Below the pieces are notes generated by a model. The model was not told the DNA's origin. It worked only from the letters and a program-made list of their open reading frames with translations, and ran no database searches. Both the position numbers and the translations under genes were made by a program. A stretch of 11,482 nt of DNA from Actinomycetota bacterium (GTDB taxonomy: Bacteria; Zhuqueibacterota; Zhuqueibacteria; Residuimicrobiales; Krinioviventaceae): NCBI GenBank assembly GCA_011682565.1, contig JAACEJ010000044.1, positions 1 to 11,482 on the forward strand, written 5' to 3'. Below are positions 1-7,019 of this stretch, piece after piece. Every line of letters begins with the position of its first letter. Position 1 is the first letter of the stretch.

Positions 1-1598
1 GTGTCATTGCGTCCCACAGAGCGATAGATACGGTACCCCGCAAAATCGACAACACCTGTATCGTGATCAGGAATCTGGGAAACGTCGCTCCATTCCAAAA
101 TCACACTCTTTTCTCCTGAAGTTACTGTCAAATCCGGTGGTTGTGGTGCTTCCGGCGCATCATAGGGAGATCGTCCATTTTCTATATTTCTAAAATACCT
201 TCTTGTCGCCTGACTGAAATATTTGAATAATGAATCCCGTCCTGTGGCCACCCATCGATCTTTTTCTTCATCCGTTATACCATCCCCGCCTTTCCAATGT
301 GTCCACCAGGAAAGTCCTATTGAATTACATAAATCATAGTTTAATCCATTCACACAGAACAGCATAGCAAAATGAATATCACTGCCAAAAGGCATTTCAT
401 ACGGCCCAACGCCGACATAAGGATACGGGTCTGCTACATTCACAGGATCATTGGGTTCGGTAAAGCCCATTTCCTGAGGACTGTCCATGTGATCACCACT
501 GAAAAAGAACTTGTAAGCATCTTCGCAGGAGGAGAAACGTACACTTCCCGGGCGCCAAACTGTTGAAAAGGGCTGTGACAAATCGTTGCTTTCATCATCA
601 GGGCTTTTATCCGCATGAAGAATACCCATGCCAAAATACTGCGGCGATAAAAGCCGCCCCATACCCGGGCTTGGATCCAGAAAGCCTCGATTCATATCCG
701 GATCACCGATATCATCCTCCCCCGGATTCTTGTTATTATTTCCATCCCAGACAATAAATACCCGCAGCGAGTCGGCTGTTGGATCACCTTTAGGGTGAAG
801 TGGTGTGCCGTTTCCAATGTAGTCAAGATAATTTTCACCGTAATATTCCACCCAATCATCGTTAATACTTTCCCATACAGCCATATTTTGTCTTGCGCCC
901 TCATAGCTGACATGCGTTTGAACCATATAGTTAAAACACACATTATGCAAAAACTGATTCTTCAATTCAGCAGTCGCTTCATTTCGGTTAACATTTCCCG
1001 AATTTTTAAGAACAAAGTCAACGTACATGTACATATCGAAAGGATAACCCGCATAAGCATAATAGGTTTGCGTACCGGTGATGCCAACATCCATCGACCA
1101 TCTGATATACAATATTGCATCACTGATCAGATTCGGATCCAGTTCATCATACGCTTGCCGGGGCGGTTGAACTTCACCATCAACAATCAACGTTGGCGGT
1201 GGTTGACGTAAAACAATTTTAAATTCATGCCCGTAATTTCCCCAACGTGCTCCTGCGGGATGAACCAGGTTGCTTTGATTGACGCCTCCTACCAAATAAG
1301 AATAATGCTTATTTCTCCAATCAGTCCAGTCTTTCATTCCGTAACTCAATCCCCCCTGCCTGACAGTCCCGTTCATCAGGCGATCTTCTCCAACAAGACT
1401 TGTTCTGTAGTGATTTCCAGGCCAGGCGAAACACGCTTCCCAGCCGCCACTTGGTATGTCCTCATCTTCAGTCCACAATTCACCAATGCGCAAATATTTT
1501 CGCCCTGTTATGTGCTGCGAAAAAACAACATTTGTATTTAACAGCATGATGATAATAATGCCTGATAAAACATTAATGGATTTTTGTTTGATTATCAT
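1..1598 (-). CDS. Secreted FN3-containing protein, third gene of the TonB operon (3' end outside window)
   Basis: Reading back from the ATG at 1598, the frame stays open for 532 codons to the left edge, so the gene is intact here but incomplete at its C-terminus. A signal peptide is visible (about residues 1-27: MIIKQK, then a hydrophobic run ending VVFS before QHITGRK). No cysteine follows the cleavage site, so it is not a lipoprotein. The middle is rich in Trp, Tyr and Asp, with a possible calcium-binding loop at about residues 285-303 (DGNNNKNPGEDD, then GDPD). From about residue 480 a fibronectin type III domain begins (PEAPQPPDLTV, VILEWSD, AGYRIYRS). It starts 34 bp after the PorV-like gene, with GAGAG at 1605-1609 as a modest ribosome binding site. 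I do not recognise the N-terminal 450 residues as a named family. Its place after a TonB receptor and a PorV-like protein suggests a surface or extracellular partner. A type IX sorting tail may lie past the edge. Function unknown. Confidence 0.85.
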   Translation of the reverse strand, partial: MIIKQKSINVLSGIIIIMLLNTNVVFSQHITGRKYLRIGELWTEDEDIPSGGWEACFAWPGNHYRTSLVGEDRLMNGTVRQGGLSYGMKDWTDWRNKHYSYLVGGVNQSNLVHPAGARWGNYGHEFKIVLRQPPPTLIVDGEVQPPRQAYDELDPNLISDAILYIRWSMDVGITGTQTYYAYAGYPFDMYMYVDFVLKNSGNVNRNEATAELKNQFLHNVCFNYMVQTHVSYEGARQNMAVWESINDDWVEYYGENYLDYIGNGTPLHPKGDPTADSLRVFIVWDGNNNKNPGEDDIGDPDMNRGFLDPSPGMGRLLSPQYFGMGILHADKSPDDESNDLSQPFSTVWRPGSVRFSSCEDAYKFFFSGDHMDSPQEMGFTEPNDPVNVADPYPYVGVGPYEMPFGSDIHFAMLFCVNGLNYDLCNSIGLSWWTHWKGGDGITDEEKDRWVATGRDSLFKYFSQATRRYFRNIENGRSPYDAPEAPQPPDLTVTSGEKSVILEWSDVSQIPDHDTGVVDFAGYRIYRSVGRND

Positions 1599-1632
1599 AT
1601 AAATCTCTCATCCAGATGCATTCGGCGTACTT

Positions 1633-2625
1633 TTAAAAACCCAAGCCAATACTAAACTGATTGATCACACCAAGAGCTCCCATGTCGCTAAATGCATAAT
1701 CAAATTGCAGTTTGATATTCATATATTCCATCTTTAATCCAAGGCCGCCTGTCAAGCCTTGTGTATCGTAATTAGCCTTGTAACCGGCGCGCAAAGCAAA
1801 AAACTCTTTGTATTGATATTCTAGACCATACACCATACGTTCAGCATAATCCCGCGGATGCATGACATCACATGCAAGTACAAGTCGGTTATTTTTCGCA
1901 TTCGGGAAAAAGACCTCGTTAATATCCATTGCCAAACCGAAACGAAAATTCAAAGGGATCGGCTTGTTGGCAAAATTTTGCACGCTCATGCCAATGCACA
2001 AATTTTTAAATCCGGAATTATAGTAGGTGCCAAAATCATAAGCAACGACGTCTGTGACGTTATTAACATTTCTTTCAGCTTCAAAGTCGGAGCCGACATA
2101 CTCCCAGATCGTGCTTGTCCCTAGTTTTTGATAGGCATACTTTGTTTGTCCCCCTATAAAAAATCGATCTGTAATTTGCCTTGCATAGCCAAGGCCAATT
2201 GCATACTCTCCAATATTAAAATCTCCAAGGCTTTGATATCCCTCCCAGGCATGTGCATCTACTATTGTGCGTTCAAAAGATCCATAATTCGCAGTCATGT
2301 AATCCAATGAAAAGTTGCCAAATCTGCCGGCGTTATAAACTAAAACTCCTGATTGATAGCTGATATCTGCTATCCATTGGGAATGATTGAATGCCAGCGC
2401 TAAACCATCAACAAAAGCTGTCCCGGCAGGATTATAAAAGATACAATTAGGATCACCACTGATAGCGGTGTAAGCACCTCCCATTGCAACAGCACGCGCT
2501 CCTATTTCGAACTTGAGGAATTGAAGTTTGCTCTGCGCTACTTTTTTCATCGCGAATGTTGTTGTCGAAATTGTTAGAATACAAATAACAATGATGAGAA
2601 CTGAGATGATTCTCTGTTTCTTCAT
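1633..2625 (-). CDS. PorV/PorQ-family outer-membrane beta-barrel protein
   Basis: A 330-residue protein with a clear signal peptide (MKKQRI, hydrophobic core, TTTFA, likely cut near residue 25). The mature start is the hallmark of the PorV/PorQ family, related to FadL-type barrels: FLKFEIGARAVAMGGAY followed by DPNCIFYNPAG at residues 37-68. The rest alternates short hydrophobic strands with polar turns and ends in FSIGLGF, with a C-terminal Phe typical of outer-membrane barrels. Family members include PorV, the shuttle that delivers type IX cargo to the PorU sortase, but many paralogs have no assigned role. This copy sits between a TonB receptor and a secreted protein rather than with secretion genes, so a dedicated partner role in that operon is as likely as general type IX duty. 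Start ATG 2625 has AGGAG at 2634-2638, 8 nt away, directly after the receptor stop codon, which shows co-transcription. Family assignment is firm; role is inferred. Confidence 0.9.
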   Translation of the reverse strand: MKKQRIISVLIIVICILTISTTTFAMKKVAQSKLQFLKFEIGARAVAMGGAYTAISGDPNCIFYNPAGTAFVDGLALAFNHSQWIADISYQSGVLVYNAGRFGNFSLDYMTANYGSFERTIVDAHAWEGYQSLGDFNIGEYAIGLGYARQITDRFFIGGQTKYAYQKLGTSTIWEYVGSDFEAERNVNNVTDVVAYDFGTYYNSGFKNLCIGMSVQNFANKPIPLNFRFGLAMDINEVFFPNAKNNRLVLACDVMHPRDYAERMVYGLEYQYKEFFALRAGYKANYDTQGLTGGLGLKMEYMNIKLQFDYAFSDMGALGVINQFSIGLGF

Positions 2626-2640
2626 GGCATTAACTCCTGG

Positions 2641-5600
2641 TTATCGAGTAAAATTAAATCTTAACCCAAAATAAATTCTGATGGGGCCACCTACACGAGC
2701 AAAGTAATTATCACCAGGCTTTTCTGCAGGTCGTACAATATCATGGGCTTTATAATGACCCACCCGATGTTTACTTTTTTCGATTGATTTCAAGTATTCA
2801 TACTGCTCTTTTCCCGGTCTGTCATTTGGTCCACTTAAGACCTGCCAATTTAAAAGCTTTCGTGAGAATAAATTGCGCACATCCAAATATAAATTTGCGT
2901 TGACACCTTTCAGCATTAAATTCTTACTTATATAAAAATCACCTCTGAAATAATTAGCATTTTGCATATTATTATATATAAACGGGCTGTTATCCGGATT
3001 CCATGTCCATTTGTTACCTTCCGCCCAATTTATAATGCCATTTATACGCAATCCTCCAAAAATTGGATGTCCCAGTACTCTTGGCCCCCAATTATTCGGC
3101 GTATGTAAATCTATATTTGCAATAAAACTCGGCGTCCATTGCCATAAAAAGTCATCCGGCCATAAGATTTTGGAAAATTCAGATACATTTTGTGGATCGC
3201 CCTTGACAAATCTTGTCTTATATCCAATTTCGCCGGCTTTTTGGCCTCTGAATTCGGTTTGAAGCCAACCGGTAAAAAACCTGCCCAATCGTTTATACAG
3301 CCTGAATTCCCAACCAATAATGTCCTCGTATTTCTTATTGTCCCACGTATAATATCTCTGGGTTGGATTATCTGAGAATACATTTTGGTAGTAAACATCA
3401 CCAAGTTCATCGGTAACATCTTTGTAATAAATTTCTGAATGAATCAGGTAGTTGTTAAATAACACTTGTTCATATCCAAGCGAATATTGAACTGTTTTCG
3501 GAGGTTGCAGATCCGGATTGCCCCTCCATTGAAGATTCGACCACATTCTGGGATGCGTTTTGAATCCATAGCGAAATATATTATCCGGAGCAGTATAAGC
3601 ATGACCATAATTGAAATAAATCTTGCTATTCGCTGTCATTGGATTTGAGATACCAAACCTCGGACTAAGACGATAATATACTTTACTTCTTTTATAATCC
3701 ATGCGTTGAACATTTTGCCAATAATTTGTTATGAAATAGAAATTAGAAAAGGGATCATTCGGCATGTAACTTTTGGAGTTTGCATCAAAATATTCACCCC
3801 TTAAGCCAAAATTTCCGACGAGCCCTTTAATTTCTATTCGGTCTTGAAGATAGAGTGCGCCATAGCGAGGGACTTCTCTAAAGCTGATTGCAATATCCTC
3901 ACCTCCACCCTCAGCTTCAGTGTACTTTTGCGCATACTCTCTAATTTGATAATAATCGCGCTCCATAGCGCTTTCAGAGAAATAAAATCCGGCCTTTAAG
4001 AGATGATATTTATTAACCTGACTTGTAATATCCCCTCTGAAAAGTGTGTTAGATCCTAATGAATGATCGACATCGTTTGTCATCGCATCAAAATCAACTC
4101 TACCCACCTGATCATCATTGCTGGTGACACCAGGATAGACCCAGCCATCTGGTGTTTCATCCCAAAAACTCGCAGGGCACCATATTTTATCACCTTTATA
4201 TAATGTTGTATCACCAACAATATAATGGCCGGTTGTCGAATCCCAAATTCCCGGAGCATGTAATGTATCACTCTGAAGAGTATAATATTCGGCAGCAATT
4301 TTTTTTATTTTTGTTGTATCTCGCAAGGCGCCATGATCAAAATTAAATTTATTATTGCTATGCGAAAAACGAATTTCCAAAAAGGTACTAGGTGATATGA
4401 TTTGCTCAAAACGCATTCCAATGGTAGACATCTTCGAGACAGCCAAATGATTATTCTGTGTAACATAAGAACCCCCACCACCCGTTCTCATAACATTGGG
4501 CTCGTAAGCTCGCGTAGCATCCATAAATCCTAAACCCCATGTATCCGAATCCATACCCAGGAAACTTAACTTTGTAGAGTTGGAAATATTATACCTCAAT
4601 TTATACATCAAATTTCTTTCCTGGAAATGATCACGGGCACCGGGATGTGCATAGGCAGTATAATCACCGCGGTAGGAAACCAGAAAGGATAATTTGCTTA
4701 AAAAAGTGCCGATACCAGGCAAGTCAGCTCCGGGCAAAGGACCATCAAATGTTACATCAATAATATTGTCAGGTTTTTCACCTTCCGGACGTCCACGATG
4801 CCGCCAAAGCCACAATTGGCGTCGTTGATTAGGAGTCATATCATTTGTCGAATCACTATCCTCATATTTCTGTTCCGAAATTTTAGGCCAGCCAATAAAT
4901 TTATCTTCAGGATTTGGAAATTTTTCTCTCAGGATTTTTTCATTCATCGACCAGTCGCTGCCATACATTAAATAATATTTGTCCTCAATATATTTTTTAG
5001 GACCATCATATCTATAGCCGGCCGGGCTATACTTCCAATCCAAAGAAAAGTTATAGTCGGTTCCGCCTTCTTTTGTTACTACGTTAATTAATCCGGACCG
5101 TAATTCCCCATATTCAGCTTGAAAACCGCCGGTTTGAATAGTAATTTCTTCGATTGCTGTACGGTTATAAGATAAAAACGGTCGATTAAATGTATTGTCT
5201 TTCATGGCAAATCCGTCCAAATATGCCATTACCTGGTCATTTCCACCACCTCGAATGTCGATTTTATTATCATAATTATTTATGGAAACTCCGGGAGATA
5301 AAGCAAGAACTTCCTGAATAGTATTTCGGGGTAAATTTTCTGTTTCTTTAGTGTTAAGGATCATTTGGCTGGCTGAAACATCTGCCTGTACAACCTCACG
5401 TTTAGCAACAATTGTAACTTCCTGGCCTTTAATTGTTTCTTGTTGGAGTGCAAAATTAACAACTATTGTTCGCCCCATGCTTACGAGTACATCAGTATAG
5501 CGCAACTGTTTATACCCCATCATCTTGGCAATAATTGCATATTTTCCTGGTGGAATATTAATGATAAAGTATTCTCCTACAGTGTCAGAAGCTGCTCCCA

Positions 5601-5787
5601 TCGGACGCTCCAGTTCTGTGATTTTGTTACCACTCCAACCTTTTAAAATGACATTGGCACCCGGTAAACTCTCCCCGGTTTGGCTGTCAGTAATTTTACC
5701 GGAAATTTTTCCGGTAACACTACCAAAAACAGAGTTAATCGATATACTGAAAAAAACACATAAAACGAGAAAATAATGATTTTTCAT
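2641..5787 (-). CDS. TonB-dependent receptor with carboxypeptidase-regulatory-like N-terminal domain
   Basis: A 1048-residue outer-membrane receptor expected to import a ligand into the periplasm using TonB energy. Residues 1-22 form a signal peptide (MKNHYFLVLCVFFSISIN, cut after VFG). Residues about 27-115 are a CarboxypepD_reg-like beta-sandwich (GKISGKITDSQTGESLPGANV, then GEYFIINIPPGKY). The plug follows at about 145-242, with LPRNTIQEVLALSPGV, IDIRGGG, and GGFQAEYGELRSG leading into NVVTKEGG. The remainder is a long barrel rich in aromatic residues, ending IRIYFGLRFNFTR. This domain order matches SusC-like and KSB1/Calditrichota-style receptors. An in-frame TTG at 5805 would add six residues, but the ribosome binding site covers those codons, so ATG 5787 is preferred. 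It is the first gene of the operon and is preceded by a consensus promoter and an operator-like palindrome. No SusD gene follows; a PorV-like gene takes that place. The ligand cannot be read from the sequence. Confidence 0.95.
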   Translation of the reverse strand: MKNHYFLVLCVFFSISINSVFGSVTGKISGKITDSQTGESLPGANVILKGWSGNKITELERPMGAASDTVGEYFIINIPPGKYAIIAKMMGYKQLRYTDVLVSMGRTIVVNFALQQETIKGQEVTIVAKREVVQADVSASQMILNTKETENLPRNTIQEVLALSPGVSINNYDNKIDIRGGGNDQVMAYLDGFAMKDNTFNRPFLSYNRTAIEEITIQTGGFQAEYGELRSGLINVVTKEGGTDYNFSLDWKYSPAGYRYDGPKKYIEDKYYLMYGSDWSMNEKILREKFPNPEDKFIGWPKISEQKYEDSDSTNDMTPNQRRQLWLWRHRGRPEGEKPDNIIDVTFDGPLPGADLPGIGTFLSKLSFLVSYRGDYTAYAHPGARDHFQERNLMYKLRYNISNSTKLSFLGMDSDTWGLGFMDATRAYEPNVMRTGGGGSYVTQNNHLAVSKMSTIGMRFEQIISPSTFLEIRFSHSNNKFNFDHGALRDTTKIKKIAAEYYTLQSDTLHAPGIWDSTTGHYIVGDTTLYKGDKIWCPASFWDETPDGWVYPGVTSNDDQVGRVDFDAMTNDVDHSLGSNTLFRGDITSQVNKYHLLKAGFYFSESAMERDYYQIREYAQKYTEAEGGGEDIAISFREVPRYGALYLQDRIEIKGLVGNFGLRGEYFDANSKSYMPNDPFSNFYFITNYWQNVQRMDYKRSKVYYRLSPRFGISNPMTANSKIYFNYGHAYTAPDNIFRYGFKTHPRMWSNLQWRGNPDLQPPKTVQYSLGYEQVLFNNYLIHSEIYYKDVTDELGDVYYQNVFSDNPTQRYYTWDNKKYEDIIGWEFRLYKRLGRFFTGWLQTEFRGQKAGEIGYKTRFVKGDPQNVSEFSKILWPDDFLWQWTPSFIANIDLHTPNNWGPRVLGHPIFGGLRINGIINWAEGNKWTWNPDNSPFIYNNMQNANYFRGDFYISKNLMLKGVNANLYLDVRNLFSRKLLNWQVLSGPNDRPGKEQYEYLKSIEKSKHRVGHYKAHDIVRPAEKPGDNYFARVGGPIRIYFGLRFNFTR

Positions 5788-5792
5788 TATGA

Positions 5793-5799
5793 CTCCCTC
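5793..5799 (-). promoter_or_regulatory. Ribosome binding site of the TonB receptor gene
   Basis: GAGGGAG on the minus strand, 5 nt before ATG 5787. It falls inside the six codons that a TTG start at 5805 would add. It therefore decides in favour of the ATG, which also places the signal peptide at the very N-terminus. Confidence 0.8.
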
Positions 5800-5874
5800 T
5801 TTCAATTATGATTGTTGAGAAATTATGAGATATCAATCAATATTGCGTCGTATCTTTACTTTAAAATATATTGG

Positions 5875-5917
5875 ATTAATAATTGGGTCGTGTTTGTCAT
5901 TTAGAAATTAATAATTG
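5875..5917. repeat. Two 11-bp direct repeats in the operon leader
   Basis: ATTAATAATTG occurs at 5875-5885 and again at 5907-5917, 32 bp apart (about three helical turns). Both copies lie in very AT-rich sequence, so chance is a real possibility. A protein-binding or RNA role is speculative. Confidence 0.4.
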
Positions 5918-5989
5918 ATTTAAAAAATTAGTAAATTTATTAGCGACCATAAGAAATGTTGTTTTGGAATTGCCTGAAAAATCAGAGAT

Positions 5990-6012
5990 CAATCGATTTC
6001 CGAAATCGATTG
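5990..6012. promoter_or_regulatory. Predicted LacI-family operator at the TonB operon start site
   Basis: A perfect inverted repeat: left arm CAATCGATTTC (5990-6000), one central base (6001), right arm GAAATCGATTG (6002-6012). Each arm contains the core AATCGATT (5991-5998 and 6004-6011), which fits the AANCGNTT core with central CpG known for LacI/GalR-family operators. The two cores are centred 13 bp apart, so this may be two overlapping sites or one long one. It begins right at the predicted start of transcription, where a bound repressor would block RNA polymerase. The same AAATCGATT sequence lies in front of the lacI gene in this window, which makes that protein the obvious candidate binder. 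Confidence 0.75.
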
Positions 6013-6018
6013 CTGGAT

Positions 6019-6047
6019 ATTATACAAAAAAATATAGTTCTTGTCAA
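6019..6047 (-). promoter_or_regulatory. Consensus sigma-70 promoter of the TonB operon
   Basis: On the minus strand the -35 box TTGACA (6042-6047) and the -10 box TATAAT (6019-6024) both match the consensus exactly and are 17 bp apart, the optimal spacing. The sequence upstream of the -35 box is AT-rich and could act as an UP element (AAAATATTTT at 6078-6087). A promoter this strong makes sense only if tightly controlled, in agreement with the palindrome at its start site. The 16S-linked sigma preference of this organism is unknown, so use of an E. coli-like promoter is inferred. Confidence 0.8.
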
Positions 6048-6052
6048 GAAGA

Positions 6053-6062
6053 TTATCGATTT
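6053..6062. promoter_or_regulatory. Weaker third operator-like site upstream of the -35 box
   Basis: TTATCGATTT matches AAATCGATTT at 8 of 10 positions and keeps the central ATCGAT. Its centre (6057.5) is 63 bp from the distal core at 5994.5, six helical turns, and 50 bp from the nearer one. It could be an auxiliary site for loop formation. ATCGAT also occurs inside coding sequence here, so this site alone is weak evidence. Confidence 0.35.
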
Positions 6063-6190
6063 TTTGTAAAGTTGTGCAAAATATTTTAGTTTTTTTTGGG
6101 GGGCTTGGATGGGAAGGGAGTGAGTGATTTGCAACAGGCGATGACTTGCTCGTGTTTCGGTTGCAATTGCGGCCAAATAAGGAGTTCGGA
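6063..6190. other. kdsB 3' intergenic stretch with no gene or clear terminator
   Basis: Between the kdsB stop codon and the upstream edge of the operon's regulatory sites there is a G-rich run (near 6099-6119 on the plus strand) and two TTGCAA boxes (6130-6135 and 6161-6166). The TTGCAA boxes could pair only with a long loop. No stem followed by a T-run is convincing, so I call no terminator and no gene here. Confidence 0.5.
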
Positions 6191-6943
6191 TTATTGAAAC
6201 CGTGACGAGTTCAGTAACATTTGCTCAGCCTCCTCAAGTTCGCTTTTCGTATCAACACCAAAACCGCTAAAATGGGGGTTTTCACATTTTGTTTCAACCA
6301 CATAAATGTCATATCCATTTTCTAAAACCCGCAATTGTTCGAGTTTTTCAATCCGCTCAAGATTGCCAACAGGTAATTGAGAAATTAATTTTAAAAATTC
6401 TTTTTTGTACGCATATAAACCTATGTGTTCATAGACTACAAGTCCATTTTTGTTTAGCGGGTAGGGAATGAGTGAGCGGGAAAAATAAAGAGCATTGTTG
6501 TTTTTATCAGTGACTGTTTTAACCACGCTTGGAACACGCATATCTTCTTTCCGGATTTGTTTCACTATAGTCGCCATATTAATTTCATTGTTCTCGAGTA
6601 TGGTTTTTGTGAGCTCGTCAATCATTTTAGGGTCAACGAAAGGTTGATCTCCCTGGACGTTGATCACATAGTCGATGTCAAAATTTCGTACTGCTTCGGC
6701 AACTCTATCGGTGCCACTGCGATGATGAGGGGAGGTCATCACAACTTTTCCTCCAAAGGAATCAACGAGAGATTTGATACGTTCATCATCCGTAGCAACA
6801 ATTACTTCTTGCAGTAACTGCGCCTTGGAAACTTGTTCATAAACACGCTGAATCATGGCTTTACCGCTGATTTTTAACAGCATTTTACCTTCCAGGCGTG
6901 TGGACCCATATCTTGCCGGAATAACTCCAATAATTTTTTTCAT
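6191..6943 (-). CDS. kdsB: 3-deoxy-manno-octulosonate cytidylyltransferase (CMP-Kdo synthetase)
   Basis: A 250-residue cytosolic enzyme, the usual family length, that activates Kdo with CTP to give CMP-Kdo and pyrophosphate for the inner core of lipopolysaccharide. Visible family motifs are the nucleotide-binding start IGVIPARYGSTRLEGK (residues 5-20), HHRSGTDRVAEA (73-84), NVQGDQPF (95-102), ALYFSRSLIPYP, HIGLYAYKKEFL, LERIEKLEQLRVLENGY, and GVDTKSELEEAE near the end. Asp99 and Asp231 fit the two magnesium-binding aspartates of the family. ATG 6943 has TGGAGA 7 nt upstream. It lies 76 bp after the lacI gene, with no obvious terminator or strong promoter between them, so it may be read through from lacI. 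Its pathway link to the neighbouring operon is only the outer membrane in general; I infer no direct functional tie. Confidence 0.95.
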   Translation of the reverse strand: MKKIIGVIPARYGSTRLEGKMLLKISGKAMIQRVYEQVSKAQLLQEVIVATDDERIKSLVDSFGGKVVMTSPHHRSGTDRVAEAVRNFDIDYVINVQGDQPFVDPKMIDELTKTILENNEINMATIVKQIRKEDMRVPSVVKTVTDKNNNALYFSRSLIPYPLNKNGLVVYEHIGLYAYKKEFLKLISQLPVGNLERIEKLEQLRVLENGYDIYVVETKCENPHFSGFGVDTKSELEEAEQMLLNSSRFQ

Positions 6944-7019
6944 GAAAATTCTCCAAAACTCATTTTTTATTAAAATTCGAGTGCATGGCTTGTTACGCTT
7001 TGTGTTTCTTTACCAGTCT

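Larger units (their letters stand above)
5788..6012 (-). promoter_or_regulatory. Long AT-rich 5' leader of the TonB operon
   Basis: If transcription starts about 7 nt after the -10 box (near 6012), the message has a leader of roughly 225 nt before ATG 5787. The leader begins with the operator palindrome and is otherwise very AT-rich. I see no gene, recognised riboswitch or strong hairpin in it apart from the palindrome. It holds an 11-bp direct repeat and a 17-codon reading frame without a ribosome binding site, which I do not call. The start site is predicted from promoter spacing only. Confidence 0.5.

Noticed and set aside
795..1211. A 138-codon open frame on the plus strand
   Set aside because: It lies wholly opposite the FN3-protein gene, has no ribosome binding site or recognisable domain, and its composition looks like an antisense shadow.
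1..1598. Possible frameshift in the leftmost gene, because short minus-strand frames at 440-634 and 692-943 overlap it
   Set aside because: Reading from ATG 1598, one frame is open without a stop to base 1 and gives a signal peptide and an FN3 domain; the short frames are in other phases.
2161..2170. AAATCGATCT, resembling the operator core, inside the PorV-like gene (also ATCGAT inside other genes, for example near 254 and 5739)
   Set aside because: These lack the extended symmetry and lie in coding sequence far from a promoter; ATCGAT alone is expected by chance several times in this length.
5897..5950. A 17-codon leader peptide in the TonB operon leader (ATG at 5950)
   Set aside because: No ribosome binding site precedes it and its codons show no attenuation-like run of one amino acid; chance is likely in AT-rich DNA.
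5982..6176. A 64-codon minus-strand frame between kdsB and the TonB operon
   Set aside because: It runs through the consensus promoter and operator, and shows no family resemblance or ribosome binding site.
6061..6190. Rho-independent terminator after kdsB
   Set aside because: Only a short TTGCAA pair with a 25-nt loop and a C-run followed by an A-run were found; no stem with a U-tail.
6644..6649. KdsB motif QGDQP instead of the more common QGDEP
   Set aside because: The metal-binding Asp99 is kept, all other motifs are normal, and I believe Gln occurs at this position in other KdsB proteins; not a sign of inactivity.
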